This document shows, piece by piece, positions 56,506 to 64,000 of a stretch of DNA of 64,000 nucleotides; positions within the stretch are counted from its first letter, which is position 1, and each line of letters starts with the position of its first letter. The position numbers and the translations under genes are program-made. The DNA lies in NCBI RefSeq assembly GCF_000745425.1, contig NZ_JQJH01000018.1, positions 1 to 64,000 of the forward strand, in the 5' to 3' direction. The stretch comes from Beijerinckia mobilis. GTDB taxonomy: Bacteria; Pseudomonadota; Alphaproteobacteria; Rhizobiales; Beijerinckiaceae. The notes beneath the pieces are model-generated. The model did not search any database. It worked only from the letters and a program-made list of their open reading frames with translations, and was not told the DNA's origin.

Positions 56506-57186
56506 TCACACCTCTGCCCATTGCCGCAGGAGGTTATGGTAGGCGCTTTGCAGAGAAACCAGGGCTGGATGGTTTTTCGCCACTCCGGTCAGGCTGATAA
56601 TTGCTGTATCCATATTGAATAGCAAGCTCCGCCTTGCCGTCTCCCGAATGAGGCTTTGAATCCAGAAGAACGACGCAATGCGCGAGCCGCGCGTGACGGG
56701 GCTCACATAATGGAGACTGTCCGCCGGATAGACGATGAGATCGCCGGCCGGCAGCTTCACGGCATGACTGCCGTATGTGTCCTCAACCGTCAGTTCCCCG
56801 CCATCATAATCTTCCGGACCCGTCAAGAAAAGCGTAGCTGAGACATCCGTGCGGATGCGCAATCCGCCTTCGGCTGTCAGCCGCACCGCGCTGTCCACAT
56901 GCGTCCCAAAACCCATGCCTTCATCGTAACGATTGAACAAAGGCGGAAAAATCGTGTGCGGCAGCACTGCCGAAACGAAAAGCGGATTGCGCAGCAAAGC
57001 CTGCACGATCAATTTTCCAAGTTCACGATGTTCCGCGCTGCCTTCGGGAAGCTGCAGATTGTTCTTGACTTTTTGCGATTGATGGCCAGCCGTGACGCGT
57101 CCGTCGATCCAGGAGCCCTCCCGCATGACGGCAAGACACCGCGTCACCTCCTCCTCATCAAGAACATGGGGGATGTGAACCATCAT
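56506..57186 (-). CDS. PKHD-type Fe(II)/2-oxoglutarate hydroxylase, PiuC family
   Basis: Non-heme iron dioxygenase of 226 residues. The family start [14 protein letters not shown] and the metal/2OG motif H96-x-D98 (GTHVDSAV), H159 (SLHYVSPV) and R169 ([10 protein letters not shown]) are all present. PiuC/PiuX-type hydroxylases are encoded next to TonB-dependent siderophore receptors in many proteobacteria. The start at 57186 is preferred because GGGAG lies nine bases upstream. It is divergent from the receptor gene and upstream of exbB-exbD-tonB. The substrate is unproven. Confidence 0.9.
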   Translation of the reverse strand: MMVHIPHVLDEEEVTRCLAVMREGSWIDGRVTAGHQSQKVKNNLQLPEGSAEHRELGKLIVQALLRNPLFVSAVLPHTIFPPLFNRYDEGMGFGTHVDSAVRLTAEGGLRIRTDVSATLFLTGPEDYDGGELTVEDTYGSHAVKLPAGDLIVYPADSLHYVSPVTRGSRIASFFWIQSLIRETARRSLLFNMDTAIISLTGVAKNHPALVSLQSAYHNLLRQWAEV

Positions 57187-57685
57187 GTGTCCCATCTCCC
57201 ACCAAACGATGGCGCACCAGGCACCAGCACCTCAAGCGTGACGCGCAGGCTCCCGCCGCTGACCCCGTTGCGTGGCCCGCGTGCCCTCTCATCCATGGCG
57301 TTTTTAAAGCCCCACGGATTTCCAGATGCTCGATCATGTGGAACAGACAAGGACAACAAAGATAAACCCATAAGACGATCTTACGTGAAAGGCGCTTTTT
57401 TGAACCGGATACAAAAGCTTTATGAACGCACACCAGACATATTGCAAGTAAAGATTAGTTTTTAATTATTCTAATGTAAGTCTAGCAATAGACTATATGC
57501 AATTGTTCTTCGATTATTTCTGTGTTACAAAGTTTTACATCCAATATTATTTTGGAACAATTCCAAGACATTCATATATATGAGAATTCACTGGTTTTCG
57601 TTTGCCTTCGCGACTGGTCGATCAAGCCAGGCGAGAGATGGCGATTCTTTGCCCAGTGAAGGAGCAAGTGCAGGAGTTTGGTGCT
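57187..57685. other. divergent control region between PiuC-type gene and siderophore receptor
   Basis: About 500 bases, AT-rich in its right half. It holds an ATTAG / CTAAT inverted pair near 57454-57475, which includes TAATTATTCTAA and weakly recalls the Irr box of rhizobia (TTTAGAA-N3-TTCTAAA). The match is partial. AGGAG lies nine bases before the receptor start. Confidence 0.4.
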
Positions 57686-60016
57686 ATGAAACCGGAAGAG
57701 ATTGAGACGGCGGAAGATAAAGCCCTGCTTGCTCCGGCGGCTCATCCTTATATTAAGGCCAAGGCCCGTCCGCCGTTGAGGAATACTGTGGTTGGCGTCG
57801 CATCCGTCATGCTCGGCGGAGCCAATGCACAGGCGCAGGAAAGCACCAACAACCTTTCCCTCGAAGAGATCGAAGTGGCCGCCGGGCAAAATGCCGGCAG
57901 CAGCTATAATCCTCGTTCGACCGGCACCGACCGTCTGCCGGAAACGATCCTCAATACGGCACAAAGCATCAATGTCGTCCCGCAGCAATTGATGCGCGAC
58001 CAACAGACGACGACATTGGTCGAAGCCTTACGCAATGTCCCCGGCATTACGATGAACAGCGCCGAAGGCGGTACGCAGGGTGACAATATCAATATTCGCG
58101 GCTTTTCGGCCCGTAACGATATCTATCGCGACGGCATGCGCGAGCCCGCCTGGTACACGCGCGACGCTTTCAGCATTGAAACCGTCAACGTCTACAAGGG
58201 TCCCTCTTCCTTCATCTTTGGACGCGGTTCGACCGGCGGCGTCGTCAATATGGTGAGCAAACTACCGCTCTTCACCAATTTCACTGAGATAAACATTGCC
58301 GGCAATACTGCCCCCGGTGTGCGCGGGACGATCGACGTCAACCGGGCCTATGGCGACATTGCCGCGCGCATCGTGATTCTCGGTACCGATTGGGACACGG
58401 CAGGACGCAATTTCGTCGGAACGAAACGTGTCGGCGCCATGCCTTCGATCAAGTTCCGTTTCACCGAACAGACCAATCTCACGCTTTCCTATCTCTATCA
58501 GCGCGACGACAATATACCCGATTACGGCATACCGATCATTCCCGGCTCCTATTTCGGGACGTCCTATGGTCAGCCCGCCCCGGTGCCCCGGAGCACTTAT
58601 TATGGTCAACAGACCTCCGGCTTCGCCGATACCGAAAAAGTCAACGCCCATGTTATTACGGCGAAGCTGGAACATGAATTCAACAAGGATTGGTATCTCA
58701 CCAATACGACGCGTTTCTCGCTCGTCGATCGTTTCCTGCGCGCCCGGGCGCCACAGTGGAACAGTTCAGGCGCCAATTACAGCTGTTCGGTAGGTGCATG
58801 CTCGCTTAGCTCTCTCGCCGGCCAGCCGCTTTATGGGCTCTGGAATAGCGACAACAATCATTTCCAGAATCGTACGATCAACAGCATGGTCGGCAATCTG
58901 ACCAATGTCATCGGTCATGTCGAAACTCTGGGTTTGCAGCATACACTTCAGGCCGGCCTCGATCTCAGCAAGGAAAGCCGTTACAACAAGCGCGAGGCCA
59001 CGAACAACACATCAGCGGCAACCACTAACGACCGCATCAATCTGCTCTATCCGGACGCCTTCCCCACCGATAATGTCTTTGGTCCGAATTCGACTTATAC
59101 AAGAACCGACGCCCGCGACATCGGTATCTATGTTTCCGACCAAATACGCTTCAATGAATATTTCGAAATGAAAGGCGGATTCCGTTATGATTTCTACAAG
59201 GCATGGCAGAACACCTATGCCATCAACAACAGCACCGGCGGCCTCGGCCAGAACGGAACGACGCCCTATAATCTTTCGTCGACGACCAATTTCTCGAGCT
59301 GGAACGGTTCCGTCCTGTTTCATCCGTCACAAACGTCGACTCTCTATTTCCAATATGGCACTTCGGCCAATCCGCTCGCCGAATATACGACGATCACCAA
59401 CGGCCAACAGAACATCTCTTCGCCCACGGAGAACGAGACTTATGAAGTCGGCGGCAAGATCGATCTTCTCGACAGCAAGCTGAGCCTGACCGCCGCCGCC
59501 TTTACGATCACCCAAAAGAATGCGGTCGAAACCATCGATGCGAATACGAGCCCAGCGACGGTCGCGCTCGTCGGCACGACGCGGGTCAAGGGCTTCGAAC
59601 TCGGTGCCACGGGTGAAGTCCTGCCGGGCTGGATGGTCTATACCGGCTATACGTTCCTCGATGGCCGCTTGCTCAACAGCGTGGCAAACCCGCAATATGT
59701 CGGGCATACGATTCAGAACCTTCCCCGCAATCAGGTGACCTTCTCGACCACTTATGCGATAACACCTCAATGGCGGGTTGGCACGAGTGTCTATTTTGTG
59801 GATGCCCGTTGGAACAATGTCGCCAATACGCAGCGCGTCCCCGGCTATTATCGCTGGGATCTGATGACCGCCTATCAGGTCACCGAGAATTTCTCGCTGC
59901 AGGCCAATATTTTCAACGTCCTCGATACAACGAATTATGAATCGATCGCCGGCGCGGGTTTCGCCGTTCCCGGTATCGGACGCTCCGCCATGCTGACGGC
60001 CCGGCTGCGCTGGTAA
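57686..60016 (+). CDS. TonB-dependent siderophore receptor
   Basis: Outer-membrane barrel of 776 residues that imports ferric siderophores. The leader is long (signal region around NTVVGVASVMLGGANAQA). The plug domain shows LPETILNTAQSINVVPQQLM, VPGITMNSAEGG, GDNINIRGF and GRGSTGGVVNMVSK. The C-terminus ends FNVLDTTNYES...SAMLTARLRW with a terminal aromatic, as in TonB receptors. Resemblance to the Fiu/PiuA catecholate type is from the plug and the PiuC neighbour. The start at 57686 follows AGGAG. Nearby tonB-exbB-exbD could energise it. Confidence 0.93.
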   Translation: MKPEEIETAEDKALLAPAAHPYIKAKARPPLRNTVVGVASVMLGGANAQAQESTNNLSLEEIEVAAGQNAGSSYNPRSTGTDRLPETILNTAQSINVVPQQLMRDQQTTTLVEALRNVPGITMNSAEGGTQGDNINIRGFSARNDIYRDGMREPAWYTRDAFSIETVNVYKGPSSFIFGRGSTGGVVNMVSKLPLFTNFTEINIAGNTAPGVRGTIDVNRAYGDIAARIVILGTDWDTAGRNFVGTKRVGAMPSIKFRFTEQTNLTLSYLYQRDDNIPDYGIPIIPGSYFGTSYGQPAPVPRSTYYGQQTSGFADTEKVNAHVITAKLEHEFNKDWYLTNTTRFSLVDRFLRARAPQWNSSGANYSCSVGACSLSSLAGQPLYGLWNSDNNHFQNRTINSMVGNLTNVIGHVETLGLQHTLQAGLDLSKESRYNKREATNNTSAATTNDRINLLYPDAFPTDNVFGPNSTYTRTDARDIGIYVSDQIRFNEYFEMKGGFRYDFYKAWQNTYAINNSTGGLGQNGTTPYNLSSTTNFSSWNGSVLFHPSQTSTLYFQYGTSANPLAEYTTITNGQQNISSPTENETYEVGGKIDLLDSKLSLTAAAFTITQKNAVETIDANTSPATVALVGTTRVKGFELGATGEVLPGWMVYTGYTFLDGRLLNSVANPQYVGHTIQNLPRNQVTFSTTYAITPQWRVGTSVYFVDARWNNVANTQRVPGYYRWDLMTAYQVTENFSLQANIFNVLDTTNYESIAGAGFAVPGIGRSAMLTARLRW

Positions 60017-60426
60017 GCCAGATCGTCAGCCGTCCGTTCCGGTGCGATCTTCACGCCGCGCAGGGACCGGACGGCCGGCGAGCGCATGGTCTTCCGGGCC
60101 GATTTGACGCCGGAAGGTCTTTCGGCTCCATCAAGCTGATAAGTTTGCTGGAGCCATTCGATCATGGATCTCGCCGCGCGCAACGCCTTGTTATCAACGC
60201 GCGGCCTGACTGCAGCCAGCGTCCAATTGGCTTCCAATTCTTCTTCCGCCTCATCGAGAGGCGCTTCCCCGGATTGCCCCGGCGTCCCGCTCCGGTGCAG
60301 ATCGCGTCTCTGTATATCGCGATATTGCACGAGAATTTCGGTGACGTGCTCGAAACCTTCAATCCGTTTGAGATTGTGCAGACAAATGAGCTGCAAGTCC
60401 GCGTGCGAGCATCTATCTCGCGGCAT
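59935..60426 (-). CDS. hypothetical protein, antisense overlap with receptor 3' end
   Basis: Reading frame of 163 codons with an excellent ribosome site (GGGAAGGGACGGTC before ATG). The first ~105 residues are charged and look protein-like (AEEELEANWTLAAV, NKALRAARSMIEWLQQTY). The last 27 codons lie opposite the coding end of the receptor gene, which is tail-to-tail with it. No family recognised. It could be a short regulator-sized protein or an unexpressed frame; the strong ribosome site is the main support. Confidence 0.45.
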   Translation of the reverse strand: MPRDRCSHADLQLICLHNLKRIEGFEHVTEILVQYRDIQRRDLHRSGTPGQSGEAPLDEAEEELEANWTLAAVRPRVDNKALRAARSMIEWLQQTYQLDGAERPSGVKSARKTMRSPAVRSLRGVKIAPERTADDLAYQRSRAVSMAERPIPGTAKPAPAIDS

Positions 60427-60512
60427 GACCGTCCCTTCCCATCATAAGAGCAATTATTACCCGCCGAGAATCGTCAAACATCGCACCGCCAAACATCGCC
60501 GAGCGATTCGGA

Positions 60513-60706
60513 ATCATCGAGCATGCTCTGATTATTGAGAGTCCGTTCGGAGGGTTCCGAACGGCTCCAGAAGGCGGAAATCGCTGCCTCAATTTTTTGA
60601 GGCTGGAGCGTTTCCAATAGATCAGGAATCGCGCTCCTGCAAAGTTCAGAGCATTTTCAAGGGAATGAAATCGCAAAGCGATTCACCGGGATCGGAAAAT
60701 GCTCTT
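60513..60706. repeat. dispersed palindromic repeat, copy 7
   Basis: The largest copy. It contains GAGCATGCTC, GTCCGTTCGGAGGGTTCCG followed by AACGGCTCC, GGAGCGTTTCC, AGAGCATTTTC and AATCGCAAAGCGATT (60669-60683), ending GGAAAATGCTCT. All module types of the family occur here. Confidence 0.7.
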
Positions 60707-60714
60707 ACTACCGC

Positions 60715-61059
60715 CTATCGGTGATGGCGGTGCAGCGCCCAACCAAGCAGATAACCAAGGGCACCGGCGAGGAACAATGTTTCGAGCGGCTGCCGACCAG
60801 CGCGTTTGCCAATCGTATCCACACCCTGCCGGCAGAGTTCCTGACCGCGTTCCACCGTATCAGACACGGCCTCCGGCACATGCGCCGTCGCGTCCTGTAC
60901 TGTTTCCTTCACGCGGCCATAGAGTTCTTGAACCTTGCCGGCAGCCTGATCGATCACGCCCTGTGCCTGCATGTCGCGGTCACCAGTGATTTCACCGAAC
61001 TTGCTTTCGGCCTTGCCCGCAACACCGCGCGCCGCGCCTTCGATCTCATGAACATTCAT
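60715..61059 (-). CDS. CsbD-family stress protein
   Basis: 114 residues, start MNVHEIEGAARGVAGKAESKFGE with the CsbD pattern (GKAESKFGEITGDRDMQAQG, then AAGKVQELYGRVKE). A short C-terminal hydrophobic stretch (TLFLAGALGYLLGWALH) is added, which could attach it to the membrane. CsbD-like proteins are small general-stress proteins of unknown function. AAGGAG lies six bases before the ATG. Confidence 0.8.
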   Translation of the reverse strand: MNVHEIEGAARGVAGKAESKFGEITGDRDMQAQGVIDQAAGKVQELYGRVKETVQDATAHVPEAVSDTVERGQELCRQGVDTIGKRAGRQPLETLFLAGALGYLLGWALHRHHR

Positions 61060-61205
61060 GATCTGCTCCTTCCGTCATCGAGCGTTGTCACTTGGGTCCA
61101 CGACCATTTGCAACGCTGTCACCCGTTATGCAGGGAACGCAGGACGATCAGATCCGTTCCCGTCGCCCTGTTTCCATCGGCTCGGTCACGATCACGGTGC
61201 GCGCT

Positions 61206-63281
61206 TCAGAAGGGTATGGCGGGCTCTTCATCCGGAACATTAGCCTCGAGCTCCGCCAGCCAGAGACCCGGCCGAGCATCGGAAGGCGCGCGCCAGTCGC
61301 CGCGCGGGGAAAGCGAGCCGCCGGATGAGATCTTGGGCCCGTTCGGCATAGCCGTGCGCTTGAATTGACTGGTAAAGAACCGGCTGAGAAACACCCGCAG
61401 CCAATGTTTGATCTCCTTGAGATCATAAGCCGAATAGGCCGAGAGCGGAATATTCTGCGGCCAATTGCCAGCCTTAGCGTCACGCCAGGCGTGCCACGAC
61501 AGATAGGCGATTTTGGAGGGACGGAACCCGTATCGCGTCAGGTAATAGAGATTGAAATCCTGCAGCGCGTAGGGACCGATGATCGCCTGCGTCGATTGTA
61601 TCTGTCCGGATGCATCCTGCGGTATGAGTTCCGGGGAGATTTCAGTCGCCAGAATGGCATGGAGAATCCCGGCTGTCGCAGGATCGACCTCACCGGATGC
61701 GGCGACGAAACGGATCAGATGCTGGATCAAGGTCTTCGAGACCGAGGCATTGATATTGTAATGCGACATCTGATCGCCGACACCATAGGTACACCAGCCA
61801 AGTCCCAGTTCAGAAAGATCGCCTGTGCCAGCGACAATGGCATGATGGTAATTGGCGAGCCGGAACAGATAATCCGTCCGCAATCCAGCCTGAACATTCT
61901 CGAAGGTGACATCGTAGACACCTTCACCTTCTGAGAAGGGGTGGCCGAGATCGGCGAGCATCTGCCGCGCTGCCGGGCGGATGTCGATTTCGGCGGCACT
62001 TACGCCCACTGCATGCATGAGCGCGAAGGCATTTTTCTTCGTCTCGTCGCTGGTTGCGAAACCGGGGAGCGTATAGGCGAGGATATTGGTGCGTGGCAAG
62101 CCAAGCCTGTCCATGGCGCGGCAGCACACGAGAAGCGCCTGCGTGGAATCAAGGCCACCCGAGACGCCGATGACGACGTTCTTTGTGCCCGTGGCGCTCA
62201 GGCGCTTCGCCAGCCCCTGAACCTGGATATTATAGGCTTCGTAGCAATTTTCAGCGAGTTTTGCCGGATCGGACGGCACATAGGGAAAACGCTCGATGCT
62301 GCGGCGTAACGGTAGCGATTCCTCGGGAGCGCGGAGCGAAAGCGGAACAATCCGGAAATTTTGCGGGGCGGTGCCCAGAGCCCTTCCGCAATCGCCGAAT
62401 GTCACCTGCCGCATACGTTCCTGACGCAAGCGGCCGACATCGACATCGGCGACCGCCCAGGTCGAGCCTGCCGGAAAGCGCTCGGTTTCGGCCAGAAGCT
62501 GACCGTTCTCGAAAACACCACCCTGACCATCCCAGGCAAGGTCCGTCGTCGATTCACCGGGACCTGCCGCGGAATAGGCATAGGCCGCGATGCAGCGCAT
62601 GGATTGCGAGCCGCACAGCAGGCGCCGATCCTCGGCCTTGCCGATCGTAATGTTGCTAGCCGACAGATTGAGGAGAATTTCAGCACCCGCCAGTGCGGCA
62701 AGCGTGCTCGGCGGCTGCGGCACCCAGAGATCCTCGCAGATCTCCACATGGAAGGAAAAACCGCAATCATTTTGTGAATGCGCCAGTGCCTGAAACAGAA
62801 GATCGGTGCCGAAGGGCACACGAAAACCGGCAAGGGAGATGTCCCGGTCACGGATTCCGACACCCGAGGCAAAATGCCGGCGCTCATAGAATTCCCGGTA
62901 ATTGGGAAGATAGGTTTTCGGTACGACGCCAAGCAGACGCCCGCCATGAATAACCACGGCGCAATTGTAGAGGCTGCCGTCAATGCGCAAGGGCGCACCG
63001 ACGGTGAAGACAGGGAACAGCGCCGTGCTCTCGGCGATCAGCCGCGCTATCGCCCGTTCGACGGCTTCGAGCAGGGCATCCTGCTGCAGAAGATCATCGA
63101 TCGCATAGGCCGAAAGCCCGAGTTCCGGAAACACCATGAGGGCGACGCGTTCTGAATGGCCCTGCTGCAGCAGGGTGAGCGTATGCGCGACATTGCCATC
63201 CGGATTGGCGACATCGCCTTGCGGCACGCAGGCCGCGACACGGACGAAATCGTGATGATAAGGCGAAAAGAAAGAGGTCAT
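61206..63281 (-). CDS. nadE: glutamine-dependent NAD(+) synthetase
   Basis: Two-domain enzyme of 691 residues that makes NAD from nicotinic acid adenine dinucleotide, using ammonia freed from glutamine. The N-terminal nitrilase-type domain has its triad as E (VFPELGLSAYA), K (VPKTYLPNYREF) and C (EICEDLWVP). The C-terminal synthetase has the ATP loop VIGVSGGLDSTQALL and TGDLSELGLGW. Length is normal for the fused form. Start MTSFFSPYHHDFVRVA at 63281. No other NAD genes nearby. Confidence 0.96.
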   Translation of the reverse strand: MTSFFSPYHHDFVRVAACVPQGDVANPDGNVAHTLTLLQQGHSERVALMVFPELGLSAYAIDDLLQQDALLEAVERAIARLIAESTALFPVFTVGAPLRIDGSLYNCAVVIHGGRLLGVVPKTYLPNYREFYERRHFASGVGIRDRDISLAGFRVPFGTDLLFQALAHSQNDCGFSFHVEICEDLWVPQPPSTLAALAGAEILLNLSASNITIGKAEDRRLLCGSQSMRCIAAYAYSAAGPGESTTDLAWDGQGGVFENGQLLAETERFPAGSTWAVADVDVGRLRQERMRQVTFGDCGRALGTAPQNFRIVPLSLRAPEESLPLRRSIERFPYVPSDPAKLAENCYEAYNIQVQGLAKRLSATGTKNVVIGVSGGLDSTQALLVCCRAMDRLGLPRTNILAYTLPGFATSDETKKNAFALMHAVGVSAAEIDIRPAARQMLADLGHPFSEGEGVYDVTFENVQAGLRTDYLFRLANYHHAIVAGTGDLSELGLGWCTYGVGDQMSHYNINASVSKTLIQHLIRFVAASGEVDPATAGILHAILATEISPELIPQDASGQIQSTQAIIGPYALQDFNLYYLTRYGFRPSKIAYLSWHAWRDAKAGNWPQNIPLSAYSAYDLKEIKHWLRVFLSRFFTSQFKRTAMPNGPKISSGGSLSPRGDWRAPSDARPGLWLAELEANVPDEEPAIPF

Positions 63282-63314
63282 TCCATATCCGTGCGCCTGC
63301 CGCAGCAATGATCG

Positions 63315-64000
63315 TCAGGCGTTTTGATATTCCGCCCGGGTGTAATCGGCCGTCACCGGCTCCGGCAGGTTATAATTGGAATTCTTCCGGTGGATGAGAT
63401 AGCAGCCGGCGATGATTTCGCCGGCGATGGCCACACCGACCAGCCAAACGAGATGCGGATCCTGCCGCACCAGGGTCTCGGCGCCAATCAAAATCAGAAT
63501 ATGGGCGATCGGAATGACGATGAAGGCGGTTATCCCCGCCTTGGTACTGCGCCCGGTGGCATTGGCAAGCGTGAGCACCAGCGCCATGGCGAGCAGAGCA
63601 TGGCTGAGGGAAAGCAGCGGGATCGCCACCCGTTTCGTCCCCTCACTCATCCATTCGGAGAAACGGCGTGGATCATCGGCCCGGTGCGGCCTCTCGCGGA
63701 AGAATTCAAGCCCGGGAATTTCGAAAACGCCGCGCCAGTTGCGTTTCGGCATGCCACCATTGCCCTGCATGTCGATCGGAATGACATATTCATCGAAATT
63801 GGCGCTGTGCATGCCGTTATCGCCCTCGGCCCGCGTCTCGATCGAGCCATTGCTCAGAACCAGCATGACGCCGGTATCGGAGCGCCTGAATTCCGCGACG
63901 GCCGCAGTGATGATCTGTTCTTCCTTCTTTTCGTCGGCGATCTGATGAATGAAAATGCCGTCAACGACATCGGGTGTCCGCCAGCGTTGGAAATAAAGCG
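63315..64000 (-). CDS. lptF: LptF-type lipopolysaccharide export permease, C-terminal part (cut by window edge)
   Basis: The frame is open to the window edge, so the N-terminus is missing. The visible ~227 residues contain the end of the periplasmic beta region (GIFIHQIADEKKEEQIITAAV, VLSNGSIETRAEGD) and then three membrane helices (AIPLLSLSHALLAMALVLTLA, AGITAFIVIPIAHILILIG, LVWLVGVAIAGEIIAGCYLI). This matches LptF/LptG permeases, which move lipopolysaccharide out of the inner membrane. LptF rather than LptG is inferred from the motifs. An ATG at 63866 exists inside the frame but is not the true start. Confidence 0.8.
   Translation of the reverse strand, partial: LYFQRWRTPDVVDGIFIHQIADEKKEEQIITAAVAEFRRSDTGVMLVLSNGSIETRAEGDNGMHSANFDEYVIPIDMQGNGGMPKRNWRGVFEIPGLEFFRERPHRADDPRRFSEWMSEGTKRVAIPLLSLSHALLAMALVLTLANATGRSTKAGITAFIVIPIAHILILIGAETLVRQDPHLVWLVGVAIAGEIIAGCYLIHRKNSNYNLPEPVTADYTRAEYQNA

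Overview
The window reads as chromosomal DNA of an alphaproteobacterium of the order Hyphomicrobiales (Rhizobiales). Three things suggest this. The block argS, SPOR protein, scpA-scpB, tatA-tatB-tatC, serS, surE, pcm and an NlpD-like M23 protein follows an alphaproteobacterial order. The flagellar operon carries the rhizobial-type motB-motC-fliK(motD) set. dgt and an erpA-type gene are divergent neighbours. The protein style fits Beijerinckiaceae (Beijerinckia, Methylocella and relatives), but that placement is inference without a search.

Layout. 1-12.8 kb is accessory. It starts with an IS5-type transposase. Next comes a group of exported or secretion-type proteins: a methyltransferase, a caspase-fold protein that lacks the catalytic Cys, a DUF4384 protein, a PAAR protein, a DUF4424 protein and a LysM-tailed protein. 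After these lies a graveyard of mobile DNA: an IS630 fragment, a frameshifted ISAzo13 element, the 5' part of a group II intron and an ISAs1 fragment. This stops at the 3' side of a tRNA-Met(CAU) gene that has its own promoter and terminator. 13.2-19.7 kb holds a copper P-type ATPase, an RBBP9-type hydrolase, a ferritin-like protein, purB and a P1-family peptidase. 20-28.2 kb is a tightly coupled flagellar operon (fliF, fliH-like, motB, motC, fliK, lytic transglycosylase) with a flagellin gene upstream. 28.7-30 kb holds cobS and a DUF3775 gene.

30-46 kb is the housekeeping block: NlpD-like protein, pcm, surE, serS, tatC, tatB, tatA, an fmdB-type gene on the other strand, scpB, scpA, SPOR protein, argS, dgt, then erpA. 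The usual nagZ between the SPOR gene and scpA is missing, and repeats occupy its slot. 46-53.5 kb has a large secreted protein of unknown role, small unknown proteins, ilvD and a methyltransferase. 53.5-60 kb is an iron-uptake module: tonB, exbD, exbB, a PiuC-type hydroxylase and a divergent TonB-dependent siderophore receptor. 60-64 kb holds a small ORF, a CsbD protein, glutamine-dependent NAD synthetase and the end of an LptF-type permease cut by the window edge.

A family of short palindromic repeats with shared cores recurs in at least seven intergenic gaps from 39.6 kb onward. No CRISPR array and no rRNA gene were seen.
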